This document shows, one piece after another, positions 15,773 through 23,594 of a stretch of 32,095 nucleotides of DNA. Positions within the stretch are counted from its first letter, which is position 1; each line of letters opens with the position of its first letter. The notes beneath the pieces were generated by a model that made no database searches, was not told the DNA's origin, and worked only from the letters and a program-made list of their open reading frames with translations. This DNA is from Acidobacteriota bacterium (GTDB taxonomy: Bacteria > Acidobacteriota > Terriglobia > Bryobacterales > Bryobacteraceae): positions 1-32,095 of the forward strand of contig JANXMS010000224.1 of the NCBI GenBank assembly GCA_025354525.1, read 5' to 3'. Position numbers and translations under genes: made by a program.

Positions 15773-17457
15773 TCGGCTTGGAGGAAGTCGAAGTCGCAGC
15801 CGAGATGGGCCTGGGTGACGTGATTGAGGAAGAGCTTGCCGTAGCCGCGGGTGTAGTGGGGCGGGGCGGGTTTCCAGTTGCTGAGGCGGGCGGCGATTTC
15901 ATCGTCAGAGACGTGAAGATGGAGGCGGCGCGTCGAGACGTCGAGGGTGATGAGGTCTCCGGTTTGAACGATGGCGAGGGGGCCGCCGATGCCGGATTCG
16001 GGGGAGACGTGGAGGACGACGGTGCCGAAGGAGGTGCCGGACATGCGGGCGTCAGAGATACGGACGCAGTCGGAGACGCCTTGTTCGAGAAGCACCTTGG
16101 GCATGGGGATGTGGCCCCATTCGGGGAAGCCGGGGGCACCGTGGGGGCCGCCGCCCTTCATGACGAGGACGGTGTTGGCATCGACGGGGAGGTCCATGGA
16201 GTCGATGGAATCGTGCATGTCCTGGTAGCTTTCGAAGACAAAAGCGGGACCGGTGTGGGAGCAGAGATGGGGAGAGGCGGCGGTCTGCTTGAAGACGGCA
16301 CCGTTGGGGGAGAGGTTGCCGCGGAGGATGACGGTGCCGCCTTCGGCGTAGATGGGGTTCGACGCGAGACGGATAACGTCGTGGTTGTGGTTGGGGGCGT
16401 CGGCGACGTTTTCGGCGATGGTTTTGCCGTTGACGGTGAGGGCGTCGCCGTGGAGGTTGGGAAGGAGTTCGCGCATGACGGCGGGGACTCCGCCGGCGTA
16501 GAAGAAATCCTCCATCATATGTTCACCGGAGGGGCGGACGTTGACGAGAAAGGGGGTGCGGCGGGAGATATCGTCGAAGTCCTGGAGGACGAGTTTGTGG
16601 GGGGTGCGGCCAGCGATGGCGAGAAGGTGGACGACGGCGTTGGTGGAGCCGCCGATGGCCATGTCGACGGCGATGGCGTTTTCGAAGGCTTGCTTCGTCA
16701 TGATGCGGGAGGGGGTGAGCCCTTCTTCGATCATTTCGACCATGCGGCGGCCGGCCATTTCGGCGAGGGCGAGGCGGCGGGAATCGGGAGCGGGGATGGC
16801 GGCGGAGCCGGGGAGGGACATGCCGAGGGCTTCGGCGATGACGGCCATTGTGGAGGCGGTGCCCATGACGGTGCAGTGGCCGGAAGAGCGGACCATGCAG
16901 CCTTCAATTTCTTCGAGTTCTTCGGGGGAGACTTTGCCGGTGCGGAAGAGGTCGAAGATTTTGCGGCCGTCGGTGCCTTGGCCGATTACTTTGCCTTTGT
17001 AGTTGCCGGAGAGGGAGGGGCCGCCGGTGAAGATGAGCGACGGGACGTTGGCGGAGGCGGCACCCATGAGCATGGCGGGGGTGGTTTTGTCGCAGCCGCA
17101 GAGCATGACGACGCCGTCGACGGGGTTGGCGCGGACGGACTCTTCAACATCCATGGCCATGAGGTTGCGGAAGAGCATCGTGGTCGGCTTCATGTACTGT
17201 TCGCCGAGGGAGATGACGGGGAATTCGAGGGGGAAGCCACCGGCGGCCCAAACACCGCGTTTGACGGCATCGGCGACGATGCGCAGATGGGCGTTGCAAT
17301 TGTTCAGTTCGCTGAACGAATTGCAGATGCCGACGACGGGTTTGCCGTGGAAGGCTTGGCGGGAGATGCCGAGGGCGCGGATGTTGGCGCGCCGGGAAAA
17401 GTTGTAGTATTCCTTGCCGTTGAACCAGGAGTAACTGCGGAGCTTCGTGGGATCCAT
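15769..17457 (-). CDS. IlvD/Edd-family sugar-acid dehydratase
   Basis: The product is 562 aa. It resembles L-arabinonate and D-xylonate dehydratases more than biosynthetic IlvD: N-terminal RSYSWFNGKEYYNFSRRA, then GFPLEFPVISLGEQYMKPTT (in part). Likely iron-sulfur Cys residues are Cys54 (NNCNAHL), Cys122 (GCDKTTP) and Cys195 (SGHCTVMG). MEDFFYAGG and the SDARMSGTSFGTVVLH (in part) active-site region are present. It would dehydrate an aldonate to a 2-keto-3-deoxy acid using an Fe-S cluster and Mg2+. The start is ATG at 17457. It is coupled by ATGA to the GT-C-like gene, an unexpected partner. The large plus-strand ORF 15778-17460 is its Gly/Asp-rich shadow. Confidence 0.9.
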   Translation of the reverse strand: MDPTKLRSYSWFNGKEYYNFSRRANIRALGISRQAFHGKPVVGICNSFSELNNCNAHLRIVADAVKRGVWAAGGFPLEFPVISLGEQYMKPTTMLFRNLMAMDVEESVRANPVDGVVMLCGCDKTTPAMLMGAASANVPSLIFTGGPSLSGNYKGKVIGQGTDGRKIFDLFRTGKVSPEELEEIEGCMVRSSGHCTVMGTASTMAVIAEALGMSLPGSAAIPAPDSRRLALAEMAGRRMVEMIEEGLTPSRIMTKQAFENAIAVDMAIGGSTNAVVHLLAIAGRTPHKLVLQDFDDISRRTPFLVNVRPSGEHMMEDFFYAGGVPAVMRELLPNLHGDALTVNGKTIAENVADAPNHNHDVIRLASNPIYAEGGTVILRGNLSPNGAVFKQTAASPHLCSHTGPAFVFESYQDMHDSIDSMDLPVDANTVLVMKGGGPHGAPGFPEWGHIPMPKVLLEQGVSDCVRISDARMSGTSFGTVVLHVSPESGIGGPLAIVQTGDLITLDVSTRRLHLHVSDDEIAARLSNWKPAPPHYTRGYGKLFLNHVTQAHLGCDFDFLQAE

Positions 17458-17957
17458 TAAGCTTCTATTGTGTCCTAATTCAAAGGCTGTTCGCGCGGAG
17501 TCGCAGATATGGCTGCTTCCGTATTGCCACCGCCGGTCTTGCCGGACGGCGGAGAAGTAGCTTCACGCCGGGTCGTCAAGCCGAGGGTGAGATCAAGGGA
17601 GCGGGTTGGATGGGACGACTCTGGACGGTTCGAGAAACGCCATTGAACGCCAAGCTATTCGATGGCACATGGAGACCGCAAGGATCCACGGCGATTTTTG
17701 CCGGGTTATGAAAATTCAGCCGATCCAGGGTGAACCGAAATGGGGCCCCGGCGTCTGGACCAATAAGATCGAGAACCCGCTATTCGACCGTGATCTTGGA
17801 ACCGGTATTCGGTTTGGGCTCCAGCCCCTCAATGGAAGTATCAATGAGGAGGCGGACACCTTAGAGGAACCCGACGCCGGCGGAGCGGAAATGGTTTTGA
17901 ACGGCTTCGGCGGTGCAGCCACAGGAGTTCGAGTTGGGCTTTTCGTCGGTCAGAGTT
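17458..17957. other. 500-bp intergenic stretch with an unassigned ORF
   Basis: The sequence holds a small inverted repeat near 17530 (ccgccggtcttgccggacggcgg) and a plus-strand ORF at 17606-18022. From an internal ATG at 17670 it reads METARIHGDFCRVMKIQPIQ, then WGPGVWTNKIENPLF and FGLQPLNGSINEEAD. This composition is less artificial than most shadows, and base composition is lower in GC than the flanks. The antisense strand has protein-like stretches too, broken by stops. I recognise no family. It is best seen as a gene relic or an orphan ORF whose 3' end overlaps nagA. Confidence 0.35.
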
Positions 17958-19145
17958 TTAGTTTATCTTCTGGCCTGCGATCCAGGTTCCGTGGACTTGG
18001 CAGACGTCGTCGAGCAGGATAATGTCGGCGGCTTTGCCGGGGCGAAGGCTGCCGAGTTCGTCGTCGACGCCGAGGATTTCGGCGGGGGTTAGCGAGGCCA
18101 TGCGGATGGCTTGCCAGAGGGGGACGCGGGTGGCTTGTTGGAAGATGCGGACCATTTCGTCCATGGCGAAGACGGAGGAGGCGAGGGCGGTGCCATCGGG
18201 GATGCGGGCTTCGCGATCCTTAACGACGGTGACCATGCCGTGGCGGGGGCCGAAGGTGTATTCGCCGTCGGGCATGCCGGTGGCGCGCATGGCGTCGGAG
18301 ATGATGGCGAGTTTTTCGTAGCCTTTGTTGCGGAACGCGAGGAGCATCATTTCGCGGGAGAGGTGTTTGCCGTCGGTGATGAGTTCGCTGGAGAGACGGT
18401 CTTCGAGGTAGACGGCTTCGACGATGCCGGCGGAGCGGGGGTTGGGGGTGCCGCGCCAACGGTTATTCATGGCGTCGGTCATGGCGCAGTAAAGATGGGT
18501 GGCGTGGGAGGCGCCCCAGTCGAGGGCTTCGACGATTTCGTGATACAGGGCTTCGCTATGGCCGACGGAGGGGATGATGCCTTGGCGGCGGAGGGCTTCA
18601 ATGAGGGGCCGGGCGCCGGGGAGTTCCGGGGCGAGGGTCATGGTCGAGAGGGGGCCGTGTTCGAGGAGTTCGCGCCACTCGGCTTCGACGGGGGGACGGA
18701 CGAATTCGGGGAGGTGGCAGCCGCGTTTGGACTGGCAGAGATAGGGGCCTTCGATGTGAGCGCCGAGGGCGCGGGCGGTGGTTAGGGGGCCGGAGCGGTA
18801 GGCGTTGATGGCTTCGAGGCAGGCGATGATTTCGGGGTGGGAGGCGGTGGCAGTGGTGGGGCAGAGGGCGGTGACGCCGTGGCGGGCATGGTAGGCGAAG
18901 ACGCGGTGGAGGTCTTCTGGGGTTGCGTCCATGAAGTCGGAACCGTCAGCACCGTGGACGTGGATATCGATGAAGCCGGGGGAGACGTGGAGACCGGTCG
19001 CGTCAATTACGGTGCAATCGGGGGGGACTTCGGCCCAAGGGCCGGCGTAGGTTATACGGCCAGCTTGGGCAAGGACGAGGGAATCGGGGACGGGACCGGA
19101 ATCGGTGATGAGGGTTCCGTGGACGAAGGCTAGGCGGTCAGGCAA
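17958..19145 (-). CDS. nagA: N-acetylglucosamine-6-phosphate deacetylase
   Basis: The product is 395 aa, the usual NagA length. It removes acetate from GlcNAc-6-phosphate in amino-sugar or wall recycling, in the cytoplasm. Metal and catalytic residues of the amidohydrolase fold are His62/His64 (IHVHG), Glu132 (AHIEGPY), His196 (VGHSE), His217 (ATHLYCAM) and Asp284 (IISDAMR). The family usually has Asn where ATHLYCAM has Cys. The start is TTG at 19145, preceded by gaagaggaa with 7-nt spacing. The track ORF to 19265 starts inside the SDR gene and is rejected. It lies 28 bp after the SDR stop; no nagB, transporter or regulator is adjacent. Confidence 0.92.
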   Translation of the reverse strand: MPDRLAFVHGTLITDSGPVPDSLVLAQAGRITYAGPWAEVPPDCTVIDATGLHVSPGFIDIHVHGADGSDFMDATPEDLHRVFAYHARHGVTALCPTTATASHPEIIACLEAINAYRSGPLTTARALGAHIEGPYLCQSKRGCHLPEFVRPPVEAEWRELLEHGPLSTMTLAPELPGARPLIEALRRQGIIPSVGHSEALYHEIVEALDWGASHATHLYCAMTDAMNNRWRGTPNPRSAGIVEAVYLEDRLSSELITDGKHLSREMMLLAFRNKGYEKLAIISDAMRATGMPDGEYTFGPRHGMVTVVKDREARIPDGTALASSVFAMDEMVRIFQQATRVPLWQAIRMASLTPAEILGVDDELGSLRPGKAADIILLDDVCQVHGTWIAGQKIN

Positions 19146-19173
19146 AGAATTTCCTCTTCCCCTGAGTGTACGC

Positions 19174-19890
19174 CTAGGATTTGCTGCGGACGGTGCCGAG
19201 GCCGCCATCGACGCCGAAGGTTTGACCGGTGATCCAGGCGTTGGCGGGGTCGAGGAGGAAGGCAATCATATTGGCGACGTCCTGAGCGGTGCCGAGGCGG
19301 CCGAGTGCGTGCATGGCGGTGGACGCTTTGGCGGCGGCTTCGTTGGCGGTGATGCGGGCGGTAAGGGGGGTGTCGGTGAGGCCGGGGGCGACGCAGTTGA
19401 CGCGGATGTTGCGGGAGGCGTAGGTGGCGGCGGCGGAGAGGGTGAGGCCGATGATGCCGGCTTTGGCGGCGGCGATGGCTTCGTGGTTTTGGAGGCCGAG
19501 GCGGGCGGCGGCGGAGGAGACGAGCACGACGGCACCGCCGGTGGCCATCATGGATTTGACGGCACCGCGGAGGACGTAAAAGGCGGAATCGAGATTGGTG
19601 CGGAGGACGGCGGACCACTCGTCGTCGGTGGTGATGTGGGCGGGTTTTAGGAGGAGGGAGCCGACGCAGTTGGCGACGCCGTCTATGGGGCCGGATTGGG
19701 CGAAGACGTCGGCTACTTCGGCGGGGGAGGTCGAGTCGGCGAGGAGAGGGGGGGTGCCGAGAGCGCTGGAGAGGAGTGCCAGTTTGTGGGGGTCGCGGGC
19801 GGAGGCGAGGACGGTGTGGCCGCGGGCGAGGAGGGTATGCGCGAGGGCTGACCCGATACCGCCCGTGGCACCGAATATTAGATACGTCAA
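19174..19890 (-). CDS. SDR-family protein lacking the catalytic Tyr
   Basis: The 238-aa product is a Rossmann-fold short-chain dehydrogenase. The N-terminal cofactor loop is FGATGGIGSALA, the Asn of the active site is in ANCVGSLL, and Ser is in VLVSSAAA. The YxxxK motif reads IAAAK (NHEAIAAAKAG), so the catalytic Tyr is Ile while Lys remains. RVNCVAPGLTDTPLT and the C-terminal ITGQTFGVDGG are otherwise classical. It may therefore bind NAD(P) without normal oxidoreductase chemistry. The start is TTG at 19890 overlapping the photolyase stop as TTGA, with GCGAGGAAACCC upstream. The 479-aa track ORF reads through the photolyase out of frame. Confidence 0.87.
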   Translation of the reverse strand: MTYLIFGATGGIGSALAHTLLARGHTVLASARDPHKLALLSSALGTPPLLADSTSPAEVADVFAQSGPIDGVANCVGSLLLKPAHITTDDEWSAVLRTNLDSAFYVLRGAVKSMMATGGAVVLVSSAAARLGLQNHEAIAAAKAGIIGLTLSAAATYASRNIRVNCVAPGLTDTPLTARITANEAAAKASTAMHALGRLGTAQDVANMIAFLLDPANAWITGQTFGVDGGLGTVRSKS

Positions 19891-21386
19891 AGGGTTTCCT
19901 CGCTTTGAGTGATGGGTCGGAGACGATTGAGATTTTTGATTTGAAGGAGCATGCGGGGATTTTTTGCCAGTTTGTCGCGGTGTTTTTCGAGGTATTGCCA
20001 GTACATTGTGGTGAAGGGACAGGCTTTGTCGCCTTCGCGTTGGGCGGGGTCGTAAGGGCAGCCGGAGCAGTAGTTGGACATCCTGTCGATGTACTTGCCG
20101 GAGGCGACGTAGGGTTTGGAGGCCATGATGCCTCCGTCGGCGTATTGGCTCATGCCTAGGGTGTTGGGGAGTTCGACCCATTCGACGGCGTCGACGTAGA
20201 CGGCGAGGTACCATTCGTGAACTTGCTTCGGATCGATACCGGCAAGGAGGCAATAGAGGCCGGTGACCATAAGGCGTTGAATGTGGTGAGCGTAGCCGTA
20301 GTCGAGGGTTTGACGGAGGGTGTGTTTGAGGCAGTTCATCTCCGTTTTGCCGGTCCAGAACCATTTGGGCAGGGGTTCGGTAGCGCCCATTTCGTTGCGG
20401 TCGGCGTAATCGGGCATGTAGTGCCAATAGATTCCACGGACGTATTCGCGCCAGCCGATGATTTGGCGGATAAAGCCTTCGGCTTGGGGCAGGGAGACGT
20501 TGCCGGCGTAATAGGCGGCTTCGGCGGCGGCGACGACTTGGCGGGGGTGGAGAAGTTTGAGGTTCATCGCGGCGGAGAGGCGCGAGTGATAGAGCCAGGG
20601 TTCGGCAGTCCACATGGCGTCCTGGAATTCGCCAAAGCGGTAAAGGCGGTGTTCGATGAAGTCAGCGAGGGCGGCCTCGGCTTCTTCGGGAGTCACGGGC
20701 CAATCGAAATGTTCGAGCGAGCCAGGATGGCGGCTGAAGCGGTATTCGACGAGTTCGAGGACGAATTTGGTCGTGCAGTCCCGTTCGAATTGGAGGGGGG
20801 CTTTGAGCTGGCCGGGGCCGGATTTGGGGAGGCTACCGCGATTTTCGGTGTCGAAGTTCCAGCGCCCCCCGAGTGGATCCTTACCTTCGAGCAGGACCTT
20901 GTGTTTGCGGCGCATTTCGCGGTAGAAGAACTCCATACGGAGCTGTTTTCGCCCGGAGGCCCAGGATTTGAATTCGTCAGTGGAACAGAAGAAAGTTCGG
21001 TCGGGGCGGATTTCGAGCAGGATGTCGGCTTTTTTCGCGGCGAGTTTGAGTTCAGAAAGGACGCGGTAGTCGCCGGGTTCGACAAGGATCAGTTTGGCGG
21101 GGCGGAACTGAGTGACGGCGCTTGCGAGTTCTTTGCGGAGGGAGTGGCTGTTGGAGAAATCATCAAGGCGGCGATAGAAGACGCAGACGCCTTTTTGGGT
21201 CAGGCGCTGTTCGAAGTGGCGCATGGCAGAGAGGAAGAGGGCGATCCGGATTTTGTGGGACCAGACATGAGTTGACTCTTCGGCGGCTTCGGCCATCCAA
21301 ACGGCGTCTTTACTGCGATCGAAGCCGTCAAACGCCGCCGAGTCTTCGTTGAGTTGATCGCCCAAGACGATGACCAGATTCCGCAT
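19887..21386 (-). CDS. Fe-S bacterial cryptochrome/photolyase (FeS-BCP, PhrB-like)
   Basis: The product is 499 aa, matching the family with an N-terminal alpha/beta antenna domain (LVIVLGDQLNED) and a helical FAD domain. Four Cys for the [4Fe-4S] cluster are present: Cys352 (EMNCLKHT), Cys440 and Cys443 (NYCSGCPYDP) and Cys456 (KACPFTT). The FAD/lesion region has GWREYVRGIYW and YGYAHHIQRLMVTG, whose His pair is linked to (6-4) photoproduct repair in this family. It would use blue light to repair UV (6-4) lesions. The ATG at 21386 is preferred over the TTG at 21413. Translation is coupled to the SDR gene. It is divergent from the Gfo/Idh gene with only 46 bp between. Confidence 0.93.
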   Translation of the reverse strand: MRNLVIVLGDQLNEDSAAFDGFDRSKDAVWMAEAAEESTHVWSHKIRIALFLSAMRHFEQRLTQKGVCVFYRRLDDFSNSHSLRKELASAVTQFRPAKLILVEPGDYRVLSELKLAAKKADILLEIRPDRTFFCSTDEFKSWASGRKQLRMEFFYREMRRKHKVLLEGKDPLGGRWNFDTENRGSLPKSGPGQLKAPLQFERDCTTKFVLELVEYRFSRHPGSLEHFDWPVTPEEAEAALADFIEHRLYRFGEFQDAMWTAEPWLYHSRLSAAMNLKLLHPRQVVAAAEAAYYAGNVSLPQAEGFIRQIIGWREYVRGIYWHYMPDYADRNEMGATEPLPKWFWTGKTEMNCLKHTLRQTLDYGYAHHIQRLMVTGLYCLLAGIDPKQVHEWYLAVYVDAVEWVELPNTLGMSQYADGGIMASKPYVASGKYIDRMSNYCSGCPYDPAQREGDKACPFTTMYWQYLEKHRDKLAKNPRMLLQIKNLNRLRPITQSEETL

Positions 21387-21432
21387 AAACAAACAGATGC
21401 GGCCGAATTGCAAAAAGCGATAAAGTTTTCAA

Positions 21433-22398
21433 ATGGCTACTCATCTGCGCTGGGGCGTTCTCAGCACCTCTAAATTCTTTTCGACGAAGGTTTTGCCGGC
21501 ATTCGCGGGTTGCGAAGTGGCTCGGCTCGAGGCGATCGCGAGCCGGAGCCCGGAGAAGGCTAAGTTGCTGGGGATTGGTCGGGTTTTCGACAGTTATGAG
21601 GCGCTGCTGGCGGACCCGTTGATTGACGCGGTGTATATTCCGCTGCCGAACCATTTGCATGTGGAATGGGCGATGGCGGCGGCGCGGGCGGGGAAGCATG
21701 TGTTGTGCGAAAAGCCGCTGTCGGTGACGGTGGCGGAGGCTGAGCAGTTGATGGGCGTTCAGCGGGAGACGGGCGTTCAGATAGGTGAGGCGTTCATGGT
21801 GGCGACGCATCCGCAGTGGTTGCTGGCGCGGCAGTGGGTGCGGGACGGAAAGATCGGAGAGTTGCGGGCGATTCAAGGGTTTTTCAGTTATACGAACGTG
21901 GACCCGAATAACATTCGGAACAAGGCGGATTTTGGTGGCGGGGCGTTGATGGACATTGGCTGTTACCCGATTTTCACTTCGCGGTTTGTGGCCGAGAGGG
22001 AGCCGCGGCGGGTGTTGGGGTTGCTTGAACGGGATGCGACGTTTGGGACGGACCGGCTGACGACGGCGGTGCTGGATTTCGAGGGTTGCCAGGCAACGTT
22101 TACCTGTTCGACGCAACTGTTCCCATACCAGAAGATGCATTTCTACGGGACAAAGGGGCATATTGAGATGGAGATTCCGTTTAATGCGCCGCCGGATAAG
22201 CCGTGCCGAATTTTCTTGAATGGGGAGGCGGCGGAGTTGCCGGTGATGGACCAGTACACGGTGGAGTTTGATGAGTTTTCGCGGGCGGTGTTGGAGGGAA
22301 GGACGGTGGCGGTGCCGGTGGATATCGCGGTGGGAAATATGCGCGTGATTGAAGGGGTATTTCGGTCGGCGGCGGAGGGGGGCTGGGTAACGCTGTGA
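21433..22398 (+). CDS. Gfo/Idh/MocA-family oxidoreductase
   Basis: The 321-aa product has an N-terminal Rossmann domain (LRWGVLSTSKFFSTKVLPAF; glycine motif degenerate), the family motif HVLCEKPLSVT with the catalytic Lys of EKP, and a C-terminal beta-sheet domain starting near ~125 with GGGALMDIGCYP. These enzymes oxidise or reduce sugars, polyols or related compounds with NAD(P). The substrate cannot be told; the nearby uncharacterised membrane protein gives no clue. The start is ATG at 21433, SD weak. The minus-strand ORF 21328-22404 is its shadow. The following 87-aa gene overlaps by GTGA. Confidence 0.9.
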   Translation: MATHLRWGVLSTSKFFSTKVLPAFAGCEVARLEAIASRSPEKAKLLGIGRVFDSYEALLADPLIDAVYIPLPNHLHVEWAMAAARAGKHVLCEKPLSVTVAEAEQLMGVQRETGVQIGEAFMVATHPQWLLARQWVRDGKIGELRAIQGFFSYTNVDPNNIRNKADFGGGALMDIGCYPIFTSRFVAEREPRRVLGLLERDATFGTDRLTTAVLDFEGCQATFTCSTQLFPYQKMHFYGTKGHIEMEIPFNAPPDKPCRIFLNGEAAELPVMDQYTVEFDEFSRAVLEGRTVAVPVDIAVGNMRVIEGVFRSAAEGGWVTL

Positions 22399-22658
22399 GC
22401 CCAAAGGCTAAGTTGCTGTGGCTGGGGCTGGGGGCGGGGCCGGCGTATGCGTTGGTGGCGCTGTTTGCGTTGAAGGTTTTAAAGATTGGGGCGATTCAGT
22501 TTGGGATGTTCAGCGTGATAGTGGCTTGTGTTTATGCGTTTTGGCTGGCGGGGGCGGCGCGGGAGTATGCGGAGTCGCCGGAGCCGTTGACGCCGGAGGC
22601 GAAGAAGGCGGGGGAGGAGGCGATGGAGCGGTTGGTGGCGCGGAAGAAGAAGCGGTAG
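22395..22658 (+). CDS. Small membrane protein, two TM segments
   Basis: The 87-aa product has two hydrophobic segments (LLWLGLGAGPAYALVALFAL and FGMFSVIVACVYAFWLAGAA) and a charged C-terminal tail rich in Glu/Lys/Arg (YAESPEPLTPEAKKAGEEAM), probably cytoplasmic. No family is recognised. The start is GTG at 22395, forming GTGA with the stop of the Gfo/Idh gene, so it is co-translated. Confidence 0.7.
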   Translation: MSPKAKLLWLGLGAGPAYALVALFALKVLKIGAIQFGMFSVIVACVYAFWLAGAAREYAESPEPLTPEAKKAGEEAMERLVARKKKR

Positions 22659-22667
22659 TCTGGGTAA

Positions 22668-23067
22668 ATGGTTACTGAGGCGGAGTATTTGGCTTATCGG
22701 GGGAAGCCGAATTGTGAGTATGTCGATGGGGTGATGATTCCGAAGGCTTGGGGGACTTACAAGCATGGGTCGGTTCGTGCCCGACGTGGCGGTGCAACGG
22801 CGGGAGGCGATTCAGGATCCGAACGCGAAGTTGCCGATTTATCTGTGTGTCGAGATTCTTTCGCCGAGGGAACGGCTTGGCGAAATGCTGGCCAAGGGCG
22901 AGGCTTACTATAACTGGGGCGTGCCGTATTTCTGGGTTATGGACCCGGAGACGTGGATCGCTGGGAGCTATGCGAAGGGCGAGCATCCGAAAGAGGTTGC
23001 GGTGGATGGCGAATTGACGGCGGGCAAAATTTCGATTGCGATGGTTGAGATTGTTTCGGAGATTTAG
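22668..23067 (+). pseudogene. Broken Uma2-family nuclease gene
   Basis: The 5' part (MVTEAEYLAYRGKPNCEYVD, then GVMIPKAWGTYKHG) is in one frame. The 3' part (VPDVAVQRREAIQDP, ILSPRERLGEMLAKGEAYYN) is in another. Aligned to the intact gene directly downstream, the stretch between aagcatggg (22761) and cccgacgtgg (22780) is 92 bp shorter (19 against 111 bp). That deletes about 31 codons and shifts the frame. The lost part carries the WWLCQLLSQ helix and the first beta strands of the PD-(D/E)XK-like core. The track ORFs 22668-22913 and 22765-23067 are its two halves. Confidence 0.85.
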
Positions 23068-23084
23068 TAAGGTAATCTTGGGAT

Positions 23085-23594
23085 ATGGCTACGCAGGAGA
23101 CGTTGGTTTCAGAAGCGGAGTATTTGGCTTACAGCGGCAAGCCGAATTGCGAATATTTTGATGGGGTGATGGTTCCGAAGGCCATGGGGACACGAAAGCA
23201 CGGGAAGGTTCAGTGGTGGCTTTGCCAGTTGCTGAGTCAGCGAGCGGCTGGGTTTGAGCCGTTAAGCGAGCAGACCGTTCGGCTGCGCGAGGGAAAGTTT
23301 TTAATGCCCGACGTGGCGGTGCAGCGGCTGGATGCGATTCAGGATCCGTACCCCGAACTGCCCATTCATTTGTGTGTCGAGATCCTTTCGCCGGGGGATC
23401 GATTGGGGGAGACGTTGGCGAAGGGCGAGGCTTACCATGACTGGGGTGTCCCGTACTTTTGGGTGGTGGACCCGGAGACGCGGCAGGCTTGGAACTATGC
23501 CAAGGGCGAGTTTCCGAGAGAAGTTTCGGCTGACGGGGAGTTGACGGCGGGCGAGATTTCGATTTCGATGGTCGAGATTTTTTCGGTGCTTTAG
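23085..23594 (+). CDS. Uma2-family (DUF820) endonuclease-fold protein
   Basis: The 169-aa product is a complete Uma2/DUF820 protein: N-terminal VSEAEYLAYSGKPNCEYFDG, central FLMPDVAVQR with the motif Asp, then LCVEILSPGDRLGET with the E-x-L of the PD-(D/E)XK-like site, EAYHDWGVPYFWVVDPE and a C-terminal beta region. The family is common in Cyanobacteria and some other bacteria in many copies; its target is not established. The start is ATG at 23085, 17 bp after the broken copy. It is the intact one of a tandem pair sharing nearly the same length and order of motifs. Confidence 0.9.
   Translation: MATQETLVSEAEYLAYSGKPNCEYFDGVMVPKAMGTRKHGKVQWWLCQLLSQRAAGFEPLSEQTVRLREGKFLMPDVAVQRLDAIQDPYPELPIHLCVEILSPGDRLGETLAKGEAYHDWGVPYFWVVDPETRQAWNYAKGEFPREVSADGELTAGEISISMVEIFSVL

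Noticed and set aside
15778-17460. 560-aa plus-strand ORF
   Set aside because: Gly/Asp/Val-rich antisense shadow of the IlvD/Edd gene, which has clear family motifs on the other strand.
21328-22404. 358-aa minus-strand ORF
   Set aside because: Arg/His/Pro-rich shadow of the Gfo/Idh/MocA gene.
22668-23594. Toxin-antitoxin or restriction system made of the two Uma2 genes
   Set aside because: They are paralogues of the same family with one broken; no methylase or antitoxin is adjacent.
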